From Clostridia bacterium (GTDB lineage Bacteria > Bacillota_A > Clostridia > Christensenellales > Aristaeellaceae), in the NCBI GenBank assembly GCA_017620455.1, contig JAFZQK010000037.1, positions 1 to 41,552 on the forward strand: a stretch of DNA of 41,552 nt, given 5' to 3'. The notes beneath the pieces are model-generated. The model was not told the origin of the DNA, did no database searches, and saw nothing but the letters and a program-made list of their open reading frames with translations. The position numbers and the translations under genes were made by a program. Shown in pieces: positions 7,416 to 15,811 of the stretch. How positions within the stretch are numbered: position 1 is the stretch's first letter; each line of letters starts with the position of its first letter.

Positions 7416-8164
7416 TCCCCGATCCCTCCGATCCTGCCGTTTTCCCGGATGCAGCTGGCCACCGCGGAGGGCGTGCCGATGAGCGTGGGCAGGATCTCCG
7501 CCCGGGGCCCCTGGGCGGCCACCCGGCCTTCCCGGAGCACGATCACCTCGTCCGCGATGTTCAATATCCTCTCCTGATGGGAGATGATGAGGATGGAGCT
7601 GCCCTCGATGTGGGAGCGCATGTGCTCGAACACCTCGATCAGGTTCTGGAAGCTCCACAGGTCGATGCCGGCTTCCGGCTCGTCGAATACGGAGATCCGG
7701 GCGGCGCGGGCCAGGACCGTGGCGATCTCGATGCGCTTGAGCTCGCCCCCGGACAGGCTGGCGTTCACTTCCCGGTCGATATAATCCCGGGCGCACAGCC
7801 CCACCTGGGAAAGATATTCGCACGCCTGAGCCACCGAGAGGGCCTTGCCCGCGGCCAGGCGGATCAGATCCATCACCTGGATGCCTTTGAAGCGCACCGG
7901 CTGCTGAAAGGCGAAGGCGATGCCCGCCCGGGCCCGGTCCGTCACGGACCAATCGGTGATATCCCTGCCGTCCAGAAGGATCCGGCCCGCCGTGGGCTTT
8001 TCGATGCCTGCGATCAGACGGGCCAGGGTGGATTTCCCGCCCCCGTTGGGCCCGGTGACCACGGACAGCTTCCCTTCCTGCAGCTTAAGGCTCACGTCCC
8101 GGACGATTTCCTTGTCCTGGCCGTCCGCGTTCACTTCAAAAGAAATATGCCTCAGTTCCAGCAT
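7412..8164 (-). CDS. sufC: SufC-like Fe-S assembly ATPase
   Basis: A 250-residue ABC-type ATPase of the SufC type. Walker A is GPNGGGKST, the Q-loop region is AFQQPVRFKG, the signature is SLSGGELKR (LSGGE, typical of SufC), Walker B is SVFDEPEAGIDLWS with the SufC-like E-A-G-I-D, and the switch is ISHQERIL. It powers cluster assembly on the neighbouring SufB/D-like scaffold rather than transport; no membrane domain is nearby. Start: the ATG at 8164 gives MLELRHISFEV, the expected beginning. A GTG at 8200 in frame would add 12 residues that do not look conserved. It is first in a three-gene unit with the scaffold (four-base overlap) and the DUF1858 gene, behind a promoter at 8242-8269. Confidence 0.9.
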   Translation of the reverse strand: MLELRHISFEVNADGQDKEIVRDVSLKLQEGKLSVVTGPNGGGKSTLARLIAGIEKPTAGRILLDGRDITDWSVTDRARAGIAFAFQQPVRFKGIQVMDLIRLAAGKALSVAQACEYLSQVGLCARDYIDREVNASLSGGELKRIEIATVLARAARISVFDEPEAGIDLWSFQNLIEVFEHMRSHIEGSSILIISHQERILNIADEVIVLREGRVAAQGPRAEILPTLIGTPSAVASCIRENGRIGGIGE

Positions 8165-8241
8165 CCCTGCTGTGCCTCGCTTTCCATCCTTCGTTCCCAC
8201 TGCCCGGCGCTTTCTTTTCCCGGTGGACAGTGCGCTTCAAC

Positions 8242-8269
8242 AGTATACCACAAAAATTGCAGCTTACAA
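8242..8269 (-). promoter_or_regulatory. Promoter of the sufC-like operon
   Basis: Minus strand: -35 TTGTAA (8269-8264), 16-base spacer, -10 TATACT (8247-8242). The start codon at 8164 lies about 70 bases beyond the expected transcription start. No known iron-sulfur regulator site was recognised in the leader. Confidence 0.7.
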
Positions 8270-8293
8270 TCAGTTTTTTTTCCGCGCGGGGCG

Positions 8294-10552
8294 TCAGCCT
8301 TCGTCCCGGAGGCCCAGCACCAGCTTTTCCACGTGCTGCCGGGCGTAATTTGCCCCGGCGGCGGCCTGGGCCGCGGTCTGGGGGGCGTCGCCCATGAGGC
8401 CCAGGAACTGGCTCACCTTGAGCCCCAGGGCCTCCTGCATTTCCTGGTCGCTGCCCCGGGGGGACACCAGGTAATAGCACAGCAGGGAATCCTTCTGCCC
8501 GATGCGGTGGGCCCGGTCCTCCGCCTGGGAATGGACGGCGGGGCTCCAGTCCAGCTCGCCGAACACCACGCAGGTGGCCCTTTGCAGGTTCAGCCCGCTG
8601 GCTGCCCGGAGGGAAACGCAGCACAGATCGGTTTTCCCCAGCATGAAGCGGTCCGCCGCTTCTTCCTTTTTCGCGCCGGTTTCCCGGCCGGTGATAAAGG
8701 CCGGATGCTCGCTTTTCAATTCTTTTTTGTACAGGTCCATCACCGCGTGATGGTGGGCGAACAAAAGCACCTTTTCCCCGGCGTTCACCAGCGCCCGGAC
8801 GAACTGGCACACGTAGGGGGCCTTCGCCAGCCCCGTGGCCTGGCGGGCTTCCTGGCTGATCTGATCCTCCAAAAGGGCCCGGGCGGAGGCGGTCAGCTCC
8901 CGGTCGCGCTTCCAGCGGTACAGCTTTTCCCACACCGGGGCCATGAGATGGGCGTAGAGCGCGTCGTCCGCGTCGATCTCCTGCACCAGCCGGCGCTTTT
9001 CCGGCAGCTCCGGCAGCACCTCCTGCTTGGTGCGCCGCAGCATCAGCCCCTCCCGGCGCAGATGATCCCCCAGCAGATCGGGCTTCAGTACGATGCGGTT
9101 GCCATACCCCGCGCACCATTCCCGGGAGAAGGTTTCCCAATCGCCCAGGAAATGATAATCCAGGATGTTGATCACGTTCCAGATCTCGCCGCCGTAATTG
9201 TAAATGGGCGTGCCGGAGAGGCCCATCACCCTTTCGCAGCTTTCGGACAGCAAACTGGCGGCGCTGTATTTTTCCGTGCCCGCCCGGCGCAGCTCCTGCA
9301 CCTCGTCGAAAATCACGGTATGGAAGCGCATCTGCGGCAGGGCCTCCTTCCAGCCCCGCAGCAGCAGATAATGCAGGATGTATACGTCCGCCTCGGGCAG
9401 GGGATAGGGCTTGAGGCCCCTGACGATGTGCACCCGGGGCAAGCGCCCTTCCACCCGCAGGAAGCGCAGCGTTTCGGCCATCCAGTTGCGGCACAGGTGG
9501 GGCGGGGGCACGATGAGCAGGGGGAAGATCCCCTCCTGAGCGGCGCATGCTAGGGCCTGCACGGTTTTGCCCAGGCCCATTTCGTCCGCCAGCAGCGCCC
9601 GGGGGGTCAGCAGCAGCCAGGAAAGCCCCGCCTGCTGGAAGGGCCGAAGCTGGCCGCTGAACACGGCGGGGGAGGGCTGGACGTGGAGGGGCGCGGTGCG
9701 GGCGCGCTCCCGGGCGCGGTAATACTCCCGGGCGGCGCGCAGGGCCTCGTCCCAGCGCGCTTTGTCCCGGGGGGCGACCTCCAGGGGATAGCGCAGCATC
9801 AGCCAGTTCACGTCTCCCACGATCCGGCGGTGGGCGGTGAAGCGGGCTTCGCCCCGCTTGGCGTCGCTGCCGGGGAACAGGCGCTTGGCCAGTTCCGTCA
9901 CCGCGGGATCGCCCCGGATCACCCAGCATCTGCGCCGGGCGTTGTAGGACAGGGTGCCGTAGGTGCGCCCGCTGTTTTCCGCGGTGCGCAGGAAGGGCGG
10001 CACGTCCTCTATCTCAAGATCCCGCAGGATCCGGTCCTCCAGGGGGACGGCTGCATCCGTCTCCTCCGGGGCTTCCTTTGCTGCGGGGGAATGGCGGGGC
10101 GCCTCCTCCGGCCCTTGCGGGGCTTCCTTTTCCGGCGGGGGAAAACCGGGATTTCCGTCCGCTTCCCGGGAAGGCGCATCCCCCAGGGCGTTGCTGACGC
10201 CCCAGAGCTTCTGCAGGCTGACGAAGTATACGGGGATGCCGGAAAGAAAGCCCGGCAGGGCGGGCAGGGATTTTTCGGAAACCAGGATCAGGGCGGTCAG
10301 GCGGCCCGTGTCCGCGTAACGGCGCAGCTGCTTTTCCACCGCCTGCCGGTCCGGCCGGCCCCGCTTGATCTCAACGCCCACGGAATCGCACAGGAAATCA
10401 ATGCGGCAGCGGGGAGCCAGGGACGCTTCGTGGCGGAACGCGATGTCCGCCCGCTGCAGCGCCTCGGCCACCAGGCCGTGCAGATCGTATTCATCCTGGG
10501 TCCGGGGCGAACGGATCGCCGAAAGGGCCGTCAATACCTGCTGTGCCGTCAT
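8294..10552 (-). CDS. SNF2-family helicase with N-terminal PD-(D/E)XK nuclease-like domain
   Basis: A 752-residue predicted DNA-acting motor. Residues 1-110 hold a nuclease-like core: RIDFL with Asp52 and EIKRG with Glu61/Lys63, the D...ExK pattern of restriction-type nucleases. A low-complexity Ala/Glu/Pro linker follows (about 120-170). From about residue 290 the SNF2 ATPase is clear: LRPFQQAGLSWLL, Walker A DEMGLGKT (about 323-331), FDEVQEL as Walker B (about 412), LSGTPIYN (motif III), LLFAHHHAVM, ASGLNLQRA and AHRIGQK (motif VI, about 680). The ATG at 10552 follows AAGGAG at 7 bases; an in-frame GTG at 10576 is rejected. No methylase or defence partner is adjacent, so DNA repair or remodelling and single-gene defence both remain possible. 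Confidence 0.85.
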   Translation of the reverse strand: MTAQQVLTALSAIRSPRTQDEYDLHGLVAEALQRADIAFRHEASLAPRCRIDFLCDSVGVEIKRGRPDRQAVEKQLRRYADTGRLTALILVSEKSLPALPGFLSGIPVYFVSLQKLWGVSNALGDAPSREADGNPGFPPPEKEAPQGPEEAPRHSPAAKEAPEETDAAVPLEDRILRDLEIEDVPPFLRTAENSGRTYGTLSYNARRRCWVIRGDPAVTELAKRLFPGSDAKRGEARFTAHRRIVGDVNWLMLRYPLEVAPRDKARWDEALRAAREYYRARERARTAPLHVQPSPAVFSGQLRPFQQAGLSWLLLTPRALLADEMGLGKTVQALACAAQEGIFPLLIVPPPHLCRNWMAETLRFLRVEGRLPRVHIVRGLKPYPLPEADVYILHYLLLRGWKEALPQMRFHTVIFDEVQELRRAGTEKYSAASLLSESCERVMGLSGTPIYNYGGEIWNVINILDYHFLGDWETFSREWCAGYGNRIVLKPDLLGDHLRREGLMLRRTKQEVLPELPEKRRLVQEIDADDALYAHLMAPVWEKLYRWKRDRELTASARALLEDQISQEARQATGLAKAPYVCQFVRALVNAGEKVLLFAHHHAVMDLYKKELKSEHPAFITGRETGAKKEEAADRFMLGKTDLCCVSLRAASGLNLQRATCVVFGELDWSPAVHSQAEDRAHRIGQKDSLLCYYLVSPRGSDQEMQEALGLKVSQFLGLMGDAPQTAAQAAAGANYARQHVEKLVLGLRDEG

Positions 10553-10581
10553 GGGGATCTCCTTGCGTTTTTTCACGGTCT

Positions 10582-10609
10582 ATTATACTATTTTCCCGTC
10601 CGGAAGCAA
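10582..10609 (-). promoter_or_regulatory. Promoter of the nuclease-SNF2 gene
   Basis: Minus strand: -35 TTGCTT (10609-10604), 16-base spacer, -10 TATAAT (10587-10582). The start codon at 10552 is about 30 bases from the -10. It lies in the short divergent gap shared with the sigma-factor gene. Confidence 0.72.
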
Positions 10610-10677
10610 AGATTTTTTTCCAAACGGTACGTTTTTTCCGCCCGGCCGCGTCTGTATGGGTGAAAGGGGTGAACGCC

Positions 10678-11187
10678 GTGCCCAGGGAAGGGGAATGCCG
10701 GGAGACAGTCGCCCGGCTGATGGAGCAGTACGGCAGCCGCATCCTGCGCCTGTGCGCCTTACGGCTGGGGGACGCGGCCCTGGCCCAGGACGCCGCGCAG
10801 GAAACGTTTTTCAGGGCATACCGGCATTATGAAAAATTCCGGGGAGACGCGTCGGAGCTCACCTGGCTGTCCCGCATCGCGGTGAACTGCTGCCGGGATC
10901 TGACGCGCTCCTCATGGCACCGCCACGTGAACCGCCGGATCGATGCGGACGCGCTGCCCGAACAAGCCGAAGCCTTTTCCTTTCCCGACGATACGGTGAT
11001 TCAAGCGGTCATGGGGCTGGATGCAAAATACCGGGAAGCGGTGCTGCTGCGGTACTATCAGGGATTGAAGCTCAGGGAGACCGCCGCGGCGCTGGGGCTT
11101 ACGGAAGGCGCGGTGCGCAGGCGCCTTTCCCGGGCCAACGGACTGCTGCGCCAGCAGCTGAAGGAGTGGTATTTCGATGAAGAATGA
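10678..11187 (+). CDS. ECF-type RNA polymerase sigma factor
   Basis: A 169-residue sigma-70 family ECF protein. Region 2 is near residues 12-80: RLCALRLGDAALAQDAAQETFF, then YEKFRGDASELTWLSRIAVNCCRD. Region 4 is near 115-160: LDAKYREAVLLRYYQGLKLRETAAALGLTEGAVRRRLSRA, a helix-turn-helix for -35 recognition. Start: several in-frame GTG codons lie close together (10660, 10669, 10678). The one at 10678 has AAAGGGG 8 bases upstream and is preferred; a longer open frame upstream overlaps the divergent gene and is not credible. It overlaps the next gene, a membrane protein with anti-sigma features, by 11 bases, so the pair is probably a sigma/anti-sigma unit. The inducing signal is unknown. Confidence 0.88.
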   Translation: MPREGECRETVARLMEQYGSRILRLCALRLGDAALAQDAAQETFFRAYRHYEKFRGDASELTWLSRIAVNCCRDLTRSSWHRHVNRRIDADALPEQAEAFSFPDDTVIQAVMGLDAKYREAVLLRYYQGLKLRETAAALGLTEGAVRRRLSRANGLLRQQLKEWYFDEE

Positions 11188-12475
11188 ACAGTTCCGGGAG
11201 CATGCGGACCGCGTCCTTTCAGCATTGACCTGGACGGAGGAAATGCGGGACCGCGTCCTCCGTTCCATGGAGAAAAGAGAGGGAAAACCGATGAAAAAAC
11301 TGTCGGCAGGCCTTGTGATCGTCCTTGCGCTGATGCTGGCAACCACCGCGGCGGCGCTGGCCACGGGCGGGTTCGGCATATTGCAGTACATGATGCGGCA
11401 CGCGCCGGAAAAAACGGAGAATCAGGCCTATGTGAACACCATCCTCACCGTGGGGCAGACGTACGAATGCGACGCCTTCACCCTGTCCCTCAACGAGACG
11501 GCCTTCGACGGCATGCGCCTGACCGCCGCCATGGAGCTCTATCCCAAAGCGGGGGCGGACCCGGTGTTCGTGCTGCCCGGCGTGCGGGCCACGGTGAACG
11601 GGGAGGCGGCGGAGGTCTCCTGGCTGGGCGGCAGCTATGACGATGCGGGCTTCTGGGCCCCGGATCTGAGCCGGATGGTTACCTACGATGCGTGCGGCGG
11701 GGCGGAAATCGTCCTGGCGCGGCCCGCGGACGGGCCGGTAAATTGGGAAATCGTGTACGAGATCTATCAGCCCCTGCTGCCCATCGTGTTCACCGTGGAG
11801 GATGAGCCGGGGATCGGCGAGGAGGAATGGACGGACGCGCAGTACGCTTTCCACGAGCAGCAGTTCGCCGACGCCTACCGGGACGGAAAAATCATGCTGG
11901 ATCAGTACGCCGATCCCTGGTGGTATCTGGCCTGCATCCCCCAGCAGGACGGGATCGACGGCGGGGAAAAGGAAGCGAAGGACGTATGGCAGAACGCGGT
12001 GGACCTGGGGGTTTTCCGGCGCGTGGACCAGGCGGTGTTCCGGTTTGAAACCAGGCCGGCTTCCGTGTATACGGTGGAAAACCGGCCCCTGCTCACCCTG
12101 CCGGAGGGCGAGAAAGTGACGCTGGAAAAAATGGACGTGCTGGTGGACGCCGTTTCCCTGCGCCTGCGGATCAGCCGGGAGGACGGTGCTCCCGCGGCGG
12201 AGGATGACGGCAGCTGGCGCTGGAGCTTTGCGGTGCTGGCGGAGGGCGCGGAAACCAAGTGGTACGGCGGCAACTGCCGTCTTGAGGAGGACGGCAGCAT
12301 ACTGTACGAAGCCGATGTGAGCCTGTCCCGGCCCACGGACCGGGTGTACATCGTGCCCTGCCGGGAGGAAGAAGGGATACTGATGGGAAATCCCGCCACC
12401 CGGGAGGTGTACCGGCGGCAGGAAGCCGTGACGGAGGAACAAAAGGATCTGACGGCGGCGGTGGATCTGGAGTAA
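11177..12475 (+). CDS. Membrane-anchored anti-sigma-like protein with large extracytoplasmic domain
   Basis: A 432-residue single-pass protein. Residues 1-40 are a short cytoplasmic part (MKNEQFREHADRVLSALTW, then a basic stretch). A transmembrane helix lies at about 43-64, and about 365 residues face outward. The arrangement resembles DUF4179-type proteins partnered with ECF sigma factors, in which the N-terminus binds sigma and the outer domain senses envelope state. The outer part has no recognised enzymatic motif; it is acidic and Trp-rich (NWEIVYEIY, DPWWYLACIP, WRWSFAVLAEG) and looks beta-rich. The start overlaps the sigma gene by 11 bases and follows AAGGAG at 10 bases. A clear terminator lies downstream. 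The anti-sigma role is inferred from position and topology. Confidence 0.75.
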   Translation: MKNEQFREHADRVLSALTWTEEMRDRVLRSMEKREGKPMKKLSAGLVIVLALMLATTAAALATGGFGILQYMMRHAPEKTENQAYVNTILTVGQTYECDAFTLSLNETAFDGMRLTAAMELYPKAGADPVFVLPGVRATVNGEAAEVSWLGGSYDDAGFWAPDLSRMVTYDACGGAEIVLARPADGPVNWEIVYEIYQPLLPIVFTVEDEPGIGEEEWTDAQYAFHEQQFADAYRDGKIMLDQYADPWWYLACIPQQDGIDGGEKEAKDVWQNAVDLGVFRRVDQAVFRFETRPASVYTVENRPLLTLPEGEKVTLEKMDVLVDAVSLRLRISREDGAPAAEDDGSWRWSFAVLAEGAETKWYGGNCRLEEDGSILYEADVSLSRPTDRVYIVPCREEEGILMGNPATREVYRRQEAVTEEQKDLTAAVDLE

Positions 12476-12501
12476 ACGCCGCATTCTGGCGCTGTGCGCC
12501 G

Positions 12502-12527
12502 CCTTCCCCTCCGGGGGAAGGTTTTTT
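12502..12527 (+). terminator. Intrinsic terminator after the sigma/anti-sigma pair
   Basis: CCTTCCCC (12502-12509) pairs with GGGGAAGG (12514-12521) around a TCCG loop, followed by TTTTTT (12522-12527). Confidence 0.92.
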
Positions 12528-12592
12528 GCTTTTTCTGAAAATAGTCATGCGGAGGCATTGTAAACAATTTGCAACAAATCCGCAGTATTTTC

Positions 12593-12621
12593 TTTTCATT
12601 TATTCCGACCTGTGGTATACT
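12593..12621 (+). promoter_or_regulatory. Promoter upstream of polA
   Basis: -35 TTTTCA (12593-12598), 17-base spacer, -10 TATACT (12616-12621). The polA ATG at 12651 follows about 30 bases later. The AT-rich stretch just upstream (about 12555-12585) could act as an UP element. Confidence 0.65.
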
Positions 12622-12650
12622 GAAGCGAATGACTGCGCGAGGTGATTGCG

Positions 12651-15200
12651 ATGCGGGAAACGCTGCTGGCGGTGGACGGGAACAGCCTGATGCACCGGGC
12701 CTTTCACGCCCTGCCGCTGATGGACGCGGACGGGGTGTACACCAACGCCGTGCACGGCTTTCTGGCCATGCTGTTCAAGGCGGTGCAGGAGATCGGCCCC
12801 CGGTACGCCGCGGTGGCCTTCGATCTGCATGGGCCCACCTTCCGCCACGTCGCCTACGCGGATTACAAGGCGGGCCGCCGGGCTACGCCGGAGGAGCTGC
12901 GGCCGCAGTTTGGCATCATCAAGGAGATCCTTTCCGATATGCGCCTGGGCGTGCTGACCGCCGAAGGCTACGAGGCGGACGATATTCTGGGCACCCTGGC
13001 CGCCAAGTGCCGGGAGGCGGGGATGGACTGCGTGATCCTCACCGGGGACCGGGACGCGCTGCAGCTGGTGGGGAACGGGACGAAGGTGCTCTTCACCCGG
13101 AAGGGCATCACGGAAAGCACGCTGTTTGACGCCGCGGGGGTGCGGGAGTGCTTCGGGGTCAGCCCGGAGCAGGTGACGGACTGGAAGGGCCTCATGGGCG
13201 ACAGCAGCGACAATATCCCCGGCATCCCCGGCGTGGGGGAAAAGACGGCGGTGAAGCTGCTGGACGAATACGGCAGCCTGGAAAACGTGCTGGCCCATGG
13301 AAGCGATATCCGGGGCAAGCTGGGGGAAAAGGTGCGGGAGAACGCGGAATTGGCCCGGTTTTCCAAGGATCTGGCCACCATCCGGCCCACGGCCCCCATC
13401 GTTTTCGACCTGGCGGCGTTTGATGTTTCGCATATGGGCGAAGGGCTGAAAACCCTGAAAAAATATCAGCTGAACGGCATGGCCGGGCGGCTGGAAAAGC
13501 TGGCGGGGACGGATGCGCCCGCCCCGGAGGAGGAAAACGGGGAGGAGGACGCCGCGCCGGAGGAAAGGACGCTGTCCACCCGGGAGGAGATCGCCGCGTT
13601 CCTGGGGGAGATCCGCGGGGAAACGGCGGCCATCCACGTGACGCCCGTTACCATGACCCTGGCGGGGAAGGGCGTGCTGGCACAGATCCGATTGCAGCAG
13701 GACATGCTTTCCGGCGGGCTGCTGCCCGAGGAAGCGTGGCAGGCGGTCGCCCCGCTGATGGAAGAAAAAAGGCTTTGCGTGCACGACGGCAAGGCGCTGC
13801 TCCACATGCTTTCCGACCAAGGCCTGCCCCTGCCCGCGTTTTTCTGGGATACCATGCTGGGGGCGTACCTGCGCAATCCCCAGGAAAAATCCTACGCGCT
13901 GAAAAATTTCGCCCGGGAGGACGCCTGGGGCGTTTTGACCCTTGCGCGGAAGCAGGAAAAGCTGCTTCGGCGGGAGGGCATGGAAAAGCTGATGCGGGAC
14001 GTGGAAATGCCGCTTCTGTACGTGCTGTTCGATATGGAGCAGGCGGGGTTCCGGGTGGACGCGGAGGTGCTGCGGGGCCTGGGGGCGGAATTCACCAGAT
14101 CGGCGGAGGAACTGAAGGAAGAGGTCTACCGCCTCACCGGGGTGCGGGGGTTCAACCTCAACAGCCCCCAGCAGCTGGGGAAGGTGCTGTTCGAGACGCT
14201 GGATCTGCCCCACGGGAAAAAGACCCAGAAGGGCTATTCCACCGATGCGGAAACCCTGGAAAAACTGACAGATCTGCACCCCGCCGTGGAAAAGATCCTG
14301 AAATACCGCCAGACGGTGAAGCTGAACAGCACCTACATCGACGCGCTGCTCAGGAAAATGGACGGGTCCGGCCGGGTGCACTCCTATTTCGATCAGACCG
14401 GCACCGCCACGGGCCGCATTTCTTCCAGCGAGCCCAATCTGCAGAACATCCCCGTCCGCACGGAAATGGGGCGGGAGATCCGCAAGGCCTTCGTCGCCGC
14501 CCCGGGCTGCGTGCTGGCGGACGCGGATTACAGCCAGATCGAGCTGAGGGTAATGGCGCATTTTTCCGGGGACGACGCCATGGTGGACGCTTTCCGGAAG
14601 GGACAGGACATTCACGCCCGCACGGCGGCGGAGGTGTACGGCGTGCCTATGGCGCAGGTAACCAAGGACATGCGCTCCAGCGCCAAGGCGGTGAATTTCG
14701 GCCTGGTGTACGGCATCAGCGAATTCGGCCTGGCGCGGAACATCGGCGTCAGCCGCCGGGAGGCGGCGGATTTCATCGCCCGGTATTTCCAGCGGTATCC
14801 CGGGGTAAAGCGCTTTATGGACGAGGCGGTGAAAAAGGGCTACGACAGCGGCTATGCCGAAACCATGATGGGCCGGCGGCGGCAGCTGCCGGAGCTCAAG
14901 TCCTCCAACGCCAACGTGCGCTCCTTCGGCGAGCGGGCGGCCATGAACACCCCGGTGCAGGGCACGGCGGCGGATATCATCAAGCTGGCCATGGTGCGGG
15001 TGCACGGGGCGCTGAAGGAAGAGGGGCTGCGCGCCCGGCTGATCCTGCAGGTGCACGACGAATTGCTCATCGAAGCGCCGCGGGAGGAGAAGGAGCGGGT
15101 GGCCGCGCTGCTGCAGAAGTGCATGGAAGAGGTATTCGCGCTGAAGGTGCCCCTGGTGGCGGAAGTGAAAACGGGCGAAAGCTGGTTTGAAACCAAATGA
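12651..15200 (+). CDS. polA: DNA polymerase I
   Basis: An 849-residue Pol I for Okazaki-fragment processing and repair synthesis. Residues 1-290 are the 5' nuclease: LAVDGNSLMHRAFHA, FDLHGPTFRH, EADDILGTLA, ILTGDRDALQLV, KGLMGDSSDNIPGIPGVGEKTA. The middle section (about 305-430) is a 3'-5' exonuclease fold that appears inactive: there is no DTE motif and the expected metal-binding acidic residues are not visible, as in the Bacillus enzymes. The polymerase domain holds motif A DYSQIELR (about 625), motif B RSSAKAVNFGLVYG and motif C QVHDELLIE (about 802). The ATG at 12651 follows AGGTGA at 5 bases; an in-frame GTG at 12642 overlaps that site. It leads a run of genes with coaE (four-base overlap). 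Confidence 0.97.
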   Translation: MRETLLAVDGNSLMHRAFHALPLMDADGVYTNAVHGFLAMLFKAVQEIGPRYAAVAFDLHGPTFRHVAYADYKAGRRATPEELRPQFGIIKEILSDMRLGVLTAEGYEADDILGTLAAKCREAGMDCVILTGDRDALQLVGNGTKVLFTRKGITESTLFDAAGVRECFGVSPEQVTDWKGLMGDSSDNIPGIPGVGEKTAVKLLDEYGSLENVLAHGSDIRGKLGEKVRENAELARFSKDLATIRPTAPIVFDLAAFDVSHMGEGLKTLKKYQLNGMAGRLEKLAGTDAPAPEEENGEEDAAPEERTLSTREEIAAFLGEIRGETAAIHVTPVTMTLAGKGVLAQIRLQQDMLSGGLLPEEAWQAVAPLMEEKRLCVHDGKALLHMLSDQGLPLPAFFWDTMLGAYLRNPQEKSYALKNFAREDAWGVLTLARKQEKLLRREGMEKLMRDVEMPLLYVLFDMEQAGFRVDAEVLRGLGAEFTRSAEELKEEVYRLTGVRGFNLNSPQQLGKVLFETLDLPHGKKTQKGYSTDAETLEKLTDLHPAVEKILKYRQTVKLNSTYIDALLRKMDGSGRVHSYFDQTGTATGRISSSEPNLQNIPVRTEMGREIRKAFVAAPGCVLADADYSQIELRVMAHFSGDDAMVDAFRKGQDIHARTAAEVYGVPMAQVTKDMRSSAKAVNFGLVYGISEFGLARNIGVSRREAADFIARYFQRYPGVKRFMDEAVKKGYDSGYAETMMGRRRQLPELKSSNANVRSFGERAAMNTPVQGTAADIIKLAMVRVHGALKEEGLRARLILQVHDELLIEAPREEKERVAALLQKCMEEVFALKVPLVAEVKTGESWFETK

Positions 15201-15811
15201 GCCGGTATGTGATCGGGCTCACCGGGGGCATCGCCTGCGGAAAGAGCCATCTGACGAAAACGCTGCGGGATGCCGGGGCGCGGATCGTGGACGCGGACGA
15301 GATTTCCCGCGGCCTGACGGCGGCGGGCGGCGAAGCCCTGCCCGCCATCCGGGCGGCCTTCGGCGAAACGGTGTTCCGGGGAGAAACGCTGGACCGGCGG
15401 GCGCTGGGCGCGATGGTGTTCGCGGATGAAAAAGCCCGCGGGCGGCTCAACGCCATCCTGCATCCGATGATTTTTGAGGAAATGCGGCGGCAGATCGGGG
15501 AAGCGGACGGGCCGGTGGTCATGGACGTGCCGCTTTTGTACGAAACCGGGCTGGACGCCTGGTGCGACGAGATCTGGTGCGCCTACGTGCCGGTGAAGGA
15601 ACAGATATCCCGCCTCCGCAGCCGGGACGGGCTCACCTGCCGGGAAGCCCGGGACCGGGTCCGCGCCCAGATGCCCGCCCGGGAAAAAGCGCGGCGGGCG
15701 GACCGGGTGATCCGCACGGACCGCAGCCGGGAAGAAAGCGCCGCCGAGGCGCTGCGGCTGTGGCAGGGCATATTGGCAAATTCATCCCTTGAAGGAGAAA
15801 ATGCGCATTGA
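15197..15811 (+). CDS. coaE: Dephospho-CoA kinase
   Basis: Last step of coenzyme A synthesis: ATP-dependent phosphorylation of the 3'-OH of dephospho-CoA. The 204 residues match family length. The P-loop GLTGGIACGKS is at residues 7-17, DADEISR follows at about 33-39, HPMI is in the middle, and DVPLLYETG marks the substrate site. CREARDRVRAQMP is the usual lid/C-terminal helix, near the RSRDGL motif. The ATG overlaps the polA stop by four bases (ATGA), an arrangement also common elsewhere for polA and coaE in Firmicutes. Confidence 0.96.
   Translation: MSRYVIGLTGGIACGKSHLTKTLRDAGARIVDADEISRGLTAAGGEALPAIRAAFGETVFRGETLDRRALGAMVFADEKARGRLNAILHPMIFEEMRRQIGEADGPVVMDVPLLYETGLDAWCDEIWCAYVPVKEQISRLRSRDGLTCREARDRVRAQMPAREKARRADRVIRTDRSREESAAEALRLWQGILANSSLEGENAH

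Noticed and set aside
7416..7952. Extension of the SufB/D-like gene upstream to 7952
   Set aside because: That part lies opposite in frame to the SufC-like gene and has no family similarity; the ATGA overlap at 7415 fixes the start.
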